A stretch of 24,818 nucleotides of DNA from UBA6136 sp041178325 (GTDB lineage: Bacteria; Pseudomonadota; Gammaproteobacteria; Methylococcales; Methylococcaceae): NCBI GenBank assembly GCA_041178325.1, contig JBEGVN010000051.1, forward strand, positions 1-24,818, given 5' to 3'. The first letter of the stretch is position 1. Every line of letters starts with the position of its first letter. Both the position numbers and the translations under genes were made by a program. The notes under the pieces were generated by a model. That model saw only the letters and a list, made by a program, of their open reading frames with translations, was not told the origin of the DNA and searched no databases. Positions 21,355-24,818 of the stretch are shown here, piece by piece.

Positions 21355-22746
21355 TCATGCCGATTCACGTAGTCCGTATTTTCTGACGCGATAACGGAGG
21401 GTTTCTCGTGTGGTTCCCAAAGCACGTGCAGCCGCAGTCACGTTTCCTTGGTGGGAGTTTAAGGTTGTTTCGATGATGTAGCGGTCCATATCATCAAGAT
21501 CCATGCTGCCATCAAGCGGGATGTAAAGGCCATTGGGAGGATGCGGGTTGGTGGCGGTTTGCGCGGCGCCATGAGGGGATAGCTGGAGCCATTGTTCTGG
21601 AAATGTCGGCCCATCGGCAAAAAGAACGCAGCGCTCAACCACATTTCTCAGTTCCCTTACGTTGCCGGGCCAGTCATAGCAATGCAGTTGGGCCCAGACG
21701 CCCTGTGAGATAATCTTGACCTGTTTCCCTGCCTTGGCGTTCAGTTCGGCGACAAACATGGGGACGAGCTCATCGAGATCCTCCTTGATGTCCCTCAGGG
21801 AGGGAAGTTCAAGTCGAAATACGCTAAGTCGATGATAGAGGTCGCTGCGAAAACTGCCCTCACGAACCATGGCTTCCAGATCCCGATGGCTGGCGGCCAA
21901 AATTTGGACATCCACACTGATTTCACGCTCTGAACCCAGACGCCGAAATTTTCGGTCCTCGATCGCTTTGAGAAGTTTTGATTGGAGGTCGAGGGGCATT
22001 TCTCCGATTTCATCCAGAAAGAGAGTCCCCCGATCGGCCTGTTCGATCAGTCCCCGATGTCTCCCTGATGCCCCGGTGAAGGCGCCCGCTTCATGACCGA
22101 AGAGTTCGGACTCCATGAGGTCTCGAGGAAGAGCGGCGCAATTCAACTCAATCAGAGGGTGGGCTCCCCTGGGGCCACCGTGGTGCAGAATTCGAGCGAC
22201 CAGGCCTTTTCCGGTTCCGGTCTCGCCCCCGATCACAATCGCACTAAATGGGACACGCGTCAGACGATCCAACATTTCCCGGATATGCTGAGCCTTTTTG
22301 CTGCGTCCTGCATAGGCCTGAGATGAGTAGCGTCGTGATCCTGCCTCCGCTTGGTCAAGCAGTCGACGTTGGGCAATCGTGGTTCTTTTTGCACTTGCGA
22401 TGACAAGATCGAGTCGATCCATTTCGCATGGTTTTTCGAGGAACTCATAAGCTCCAAGGCGGAGTGCCCGAACAGAGTCTTCAATTGCCCCATAGCCGGT
22501 AAGAAATAGCCATTCACAGTAGGTCAGGCTCCCTCTTGTGTCTTCCATGAAGTCGAGCGCATTGCCGTCGGGAAGGTTCATGTCGGAGAGGACTACCAGA
22601 GGCTCGATGCGCTGGACGGACAAAAGCGACAGCGCATCTGCGAGAGTTCGGGCAAGTTCGACTTCCCATCCTTTACTGCGGAAGTGGCGAGAGAGTTCCT
22701 GACCCAGGAGGGCTTCGTCTTCGATGATCAGAAGGGTATCGGCCAT
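21355..22746 (-). CDS. NtrC-family sigma-54-dependent response regulator
   Basis: 463 aa with three domains. The receiver domain (1-~120) has D10, phospho-acceptor D55 (VVLSDMNLPDG), T83 and K105. The AAA+ domain (~148-380) has Walker A GETGTGKG (174-181), the sigma-54 contact loop GAFTGA (221-226), Walker B TLFLDE (241-246) and the sequence WPGNVRELRNVVERC. The Fis-type helix-turn-helix (~425-460) includes GNVTAAARALGTTRETLRYR. All functional motifs are intact. It activates RNA polymerase with sigma-54 after phosphorylation, but no partner histidine kinase is in the window. It begins 39 bases after the NuoL-like gene and could be co-transcribed with it. Confidence 0.95.
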   Translation of the reverse strand: MADTLLIIEDEALLGQELSRHFRSKGWEVELARTLADALSLLSVQRIEPLVVLSDMNLPDGNALDFMEDTRGSLTYCEWLFLTGYGAIEDSVRALRLGAYEFLEKPCEMDRLDLVIASAKRTTIAQRRLLDQAEAGSRRYSSQAYAGRSKKAQHIREMLDRLTRVPFSAIVIGGETGTGKGLVARILHHGGPRGAHPLIELNCAALPRDLMESELFGHEAGAFTGASGRHRGLIEQADRGTLFLDEIGEMPLDLQSKLLKAIEDRKFRRLGSEREISVDVQILAASHRDLEAMVREGSFRSDLYHRLSVFRLELPSLRDIKEDLDELVPMFVAELNAKAGKQVKIISQGVWAQLHCYDWPGNVRELRNVVERCVLFADGPTFPEQWLQLSPHGAAQTATNPHPPNGLYIPLDGSMDLDDMDRYIIETTLNSHQGNVTAAARALGTTRETLRYRVRKYGLRESA

Positions 22747-22785
22747 GGAGGTCTCATTGGTTCAGTCAGGCGGTGAGTGCCAAAT

Positions 22786-24669
22786 TTAGAGGCCGGGTTC
22801 CCGGGTGTTCCGAATTTTAACGGGGCGTCCTGCACAAAGACGCATGTAGGTTCCGGACGCCGAAATACCGTTAAGTACGAGGCTCAAGGTTACCAGGGGT
22901 GCCATCCAGGCATGTTCCGAGCTGACGTGATAGAGGATCAAATCTTGGCCGATGAAAGATGGCCACAGTGGAAAACCTACCATTCCAAGAAAGCAAAGGA
23001 AGAAAAGGAGTGAGGCCACGGGAGCCCGTTCATCCATAGCTCTGAACATGAAAGGTTTTTCCGAAAAAGAATTGGTCCGATCCATCCAATGGATCACCAT
23101 TCGCCCAAACAACCAAAACGGAATGATGCCACTGAGGAATAACAGGACGTAACTCCAGTTGCCATCTCCGACAAGACCCGCGGCAATTCCTGCCAGCGTA
23201 TTGCTGGCACCAATGTAATTCCAGGTTGTTGCGGGATAGCGTTTTACGGTGAAGCCCAAAAGTGAGCAAGCAAACATTCCAAGAATCAGAGTGATGGCTA
23301 AAAAGGTCGTGAGATGACCGGTCTTGAGGTAAAAGGCCAATCCTCCGCCAAGCGTGATGGCCATGACCGTCCAACTGGTGTTGCGGCTGATGCGGGCAAG
23401 TTTTGATCCCATCGCCCTGAAAGAGTCCCAAAGCCATTTTCGGACAGCGAGTTCCAGGTTGAATTCTTGCAGGGAAAGCACGTGCAGGGTATTGCGAATC
23501 GTGCGGGGGAGTGGGTCGCGCAAGGCTCTGGGGAGTGACTGACTCATTCTGAGTCGCTGAAGATCAAGCGCAACATCAATTTCGCCTTCAACGCGCATCA
23601 GATGGGAGACGACGGAAGGCGAAACTAGTAATTGATAACAGCGGATAAACGCGTTGCCTAGGACATGGATCAATACAAAGCTCCCTAGCCCAAGGGCTAG
23701 TTCAATGAACATAAAACCCACTTGCGTGATCGAAGCATAAGCGATTCGCCCTTTAATGTTGGACTGTGTCTGCTCTGAGATGGACGCCACCAGAACGGTG
23801 ATACCACCAATCAGGAATACGACTACGCGAGAAAAGTTATCGAAGCCCCAAATGGCCTCTGTTCTCAGAAGCAGGAAGACGCCCAAATGAATCGACAGCG
23901 CACCGTAAAAAATAGCACTTGAAGGTGTTGGGCCTTCCATCGCACGAGGAATCCAGAAACAGAAGGGGAATTGTGCTGATTTACCCATGCTGGCAAGAAT
24001 GAGCAAAAGCGACAATCCCAAAAGCGTAAAGTCCCCATCGGATGAGGTGTGGGTGTTTATCGCATCCGTGAAATGGCTGAAGTGCCGATTTTCCTGAAAC
24101 AGTAGGTCGACCAAAAGGGCTGCAAGCAAAAGACCGATATCGCAGAGTCGGTAAATACTGTAGGCCCTCAGTGCATTGCGGATGGGTTGTTGGCGGTGAC
24201 GATAAAAGGCGATCAAAAGGAAGGAGGCGATGCCGACAATTTCCCAACCGGCAAAAAAGACGTCAAGCCCGCCAGAGAGGATTAAGGTGTTGAGGCCAAA
24301 AACGAAACCGAAAATAGTCAGAAAAAAACGGCGATAGCCAATTTCCCGATGAAGGTAGTAACGGCAGTATTTGACAATGACCGAGAAGATGACCCAGGTA
24401 CAGAAAAGATAGGCGGCTCCAATGTGGTCAAAAAAGAAAATCAAAGAGAACCGATACTCACCCTGCTGATATAAGGTTAACCAGTCGAACTCGGTGCTGG
24501 GGAATCCTTGTTGTGCCCATTCGGCCAGAAGCCCGAAGACTGCAACTCCGATGGCAAAACTTCCAGCCCGACTGATGGTCGCTATGGCTTTCTCGCGTTG
24601 TCCGAACATCAACAGCAGGATGAAGGCCGCCAATGGCGTCATCATGCAAGAAAGAATCAATTGGTTCAT
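22786..24669 (-). CDS. NuoL-like proton-translocating membrane subunit
   Basis: 627 aa, about 15 hydrophobic helices, close to NuoL length. Conserved channel residues are E143 in FAGWEIVGIASFLLI and K230 in ASMGKSAQFPFCFWIPRAMEGPTP, with a SIYRLCDIGLLLA block between. Where NuoL has PTPVSALIHAATMVTAG this protein has PTPSSAIFYGALSIHLG, so the usual histidine of that helix is Tyr255, though a His lies six residues on. Such proteins belong to complex I, Mrp antiporters or DAB-type carbon uptake; the divergence points away from standard complex I. No dabA (DUF2309) gene or other Nuo subunit is seen next to it. A tnpB begins just upstream, so its natural upstream neighbours or promoter may be altered. 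Confidence 0.85.
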   Translation of the reverse strand: MNQLILSCMMTPLAAFILLLMFGQREKAIATISRAGSFAIGVAVFGLLAEWAQQGFPSTEFDWLTLYQQGEYRFSLIFFFDHIGAAYLFCTWVIFSVIVKYCRYYLHREIGYRRFFLTIFGFVFGLNTLILSGGLDVFFAGWEIVGIASFLLIAFYRHRQQPIRNALRAYSIYRLCDIGLLLAALLVDLLFQENRHFSHFTDAINTHTSSDGDFTLLGLSLLLILASMGKSAQFPFCFWIPRAMEGPTPSSAIFYGALSIHLGVFLLLRTEAIWGFDNFSRVVVFLIGGITVLVASISEQTQSNIKGRIAYASITQVGFMFIELALGLGSFVLIHVLGNAFIRCYQLLVSPSVVSHLMRVEGEIDVALDLQRLRMSQSLPRALRDPLPRTIRNTLHVLSLQEFNLELAVRKWLWDSFRAMGSKLARISRNTSWTVMAITLGGGLAFYLKTGHLTTFLAITLILGMFACSLLGFTVKRYPATTWNYIGASNTLAGIAAGLVGDGNWSYVLLFLSGIIPFWLFGRMVIHWMDRTNSFSEKPFMFRAMDERAPVASLLFFLCFLGMVGFPLWPSFIGQDLILYHVSSEHAWMAPLVTLSLVLNGISASGTYMRLCAGRPVKIRNTREPGL

Positions 24670-24719
24670 CGTTAATCTCGCGAGAAACCCGGTTCTTCAG
24701 GGCGGGGAGGGATAGCGAA

Positions 24720-24764
24720 CTCTCCGATCCGGAGAGCGGTTGTTAGGGTGGTTAGCATAAGCTA
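24720..24764 (+). mobile_element. Candidate left end of an IS200/IS605-type element
   Basis: Two short hairpins lie just before tnpB: CTCTCCG/CGGAGAG (24720-24726 with 24730-24736) and TAGC-ATAA-GCTA (24753-24764). IS200/IS605 elements have imperfect subterminal hairpins instead of inverted repeats, so the second, 12 bases before the tnpB start, is a likely left-end structure. The element tip cannot be fixed without the right end. Confidence 0.4.
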
Positions 24765-24775
24765 TAGTCCGTGTC

Positions 24776-24818
24776 GTGAATACGCGCAAACGGGCCTACA
24801 AATATCGGTTTTACCCCA
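24776..24818 (+). CDS. tnpB: tnpB 5' end (IS200/IS605 RNA-guided nuclease), partial
   Basis: Fourteen codons from GTG 24776 read VNTRKRAYKYRFYP and run off the window. The RAYKYRFYP pattern is the conserved start of TnpB/OrfB proteins of IS200/IS605 elements (usually followed by T-x-x-Q). TnpB is the RNA-guided DNA nuclease ancestral to Cas12. The RuvC-like domain and the zinc finger lie beyond the window, so completeness is unknown. It points away from the NuoL-like gene, with 106 bases between starts. Confidence 0.75.
   Translation, partial: MNTRKRAYKYRFYP

Overview
The window reads as a bacterial chromosome segment of mid GC content, most likely from a proteobacterium (Pseudomonadota, probably Gamma- or Betaproteobacteria). 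The reasons are an exosortase H / IPTL-CTERM pair, a TonB-dependent BtuB-type receptor behind a cobalamin riboswitch, an NtrC-type regulator, a YdcH (DUF465) protein and a DUF4156 lipoprotein. No rRNA or complete tRNA is present, so I do not name a genus.

Left part (1-8687) looks like a mobile genomic island. It opens inside the 3' end of an IS21-family element (istB C-terminus plus terminal repeats ending near 150). This abuts a two-gene, translationally coupled operon: an unrecognised protein of about 500 aa whose C-terminus looks weakly clamp-like, and a divergent tRNA-guanine-transglycosylase-fold enzyme that keeps the catalytic aspartates but lacks the zinc cysteines. Next come two adjacent hairpins, a broken copy of an integrase 3' end, a secreted seven-repeat FG-GAP/VCBS protein and a short tyrosine recombinase. 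After a 1.2 kb stretch with no convincing gene there is a run of small accessory genes (DUF6641, a Pro/Lys-rich protein, a 59-aa protein, an IPTL-CTERM surface protein, a four-cysteine protein). The island appears to end at a 3' half of tRNA-Gln(CUG) at 8643-8687, the expected scar of integration into a tRNA gene. The intact tRNA should lie left of this window.

Middle part (8690-13400) holds a small RTX-type protein on the minus strand, a 0.77 kb region with little coding evidence and a possible very degraded second tRNA-like remnant, then plus-strand genes for a MAPEG membrane protein, a secreted allene-oxide-cyclase-barrel-like protein, a DUF4156 lipoprotein and exosortase H. A bidirectional terminator separates these from the convergent DUF465 gene. 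Exosortase H is the expected processing enzyme for the IPTL-CTERM protein carried by the island.

Right part (13600-24818) is ordinary chromosome. It has a promoter, a cobalamin riboswitch and btuB; a CBM48 protein; a SYLF lipoprotein; a zinc-ribbon membrane protein; and a minus-strand operon terC-like / universal stress protein / DOMON-like / namZ-like (DUF1343). These are followed by a helical lipoprotein, an NtrC-family response regulator and a NuoL-like proton-channel subunit. The window closes in the first 14 codons of an IS200/IS605-type tnpB inserted upstream of the NuoL-like gene.
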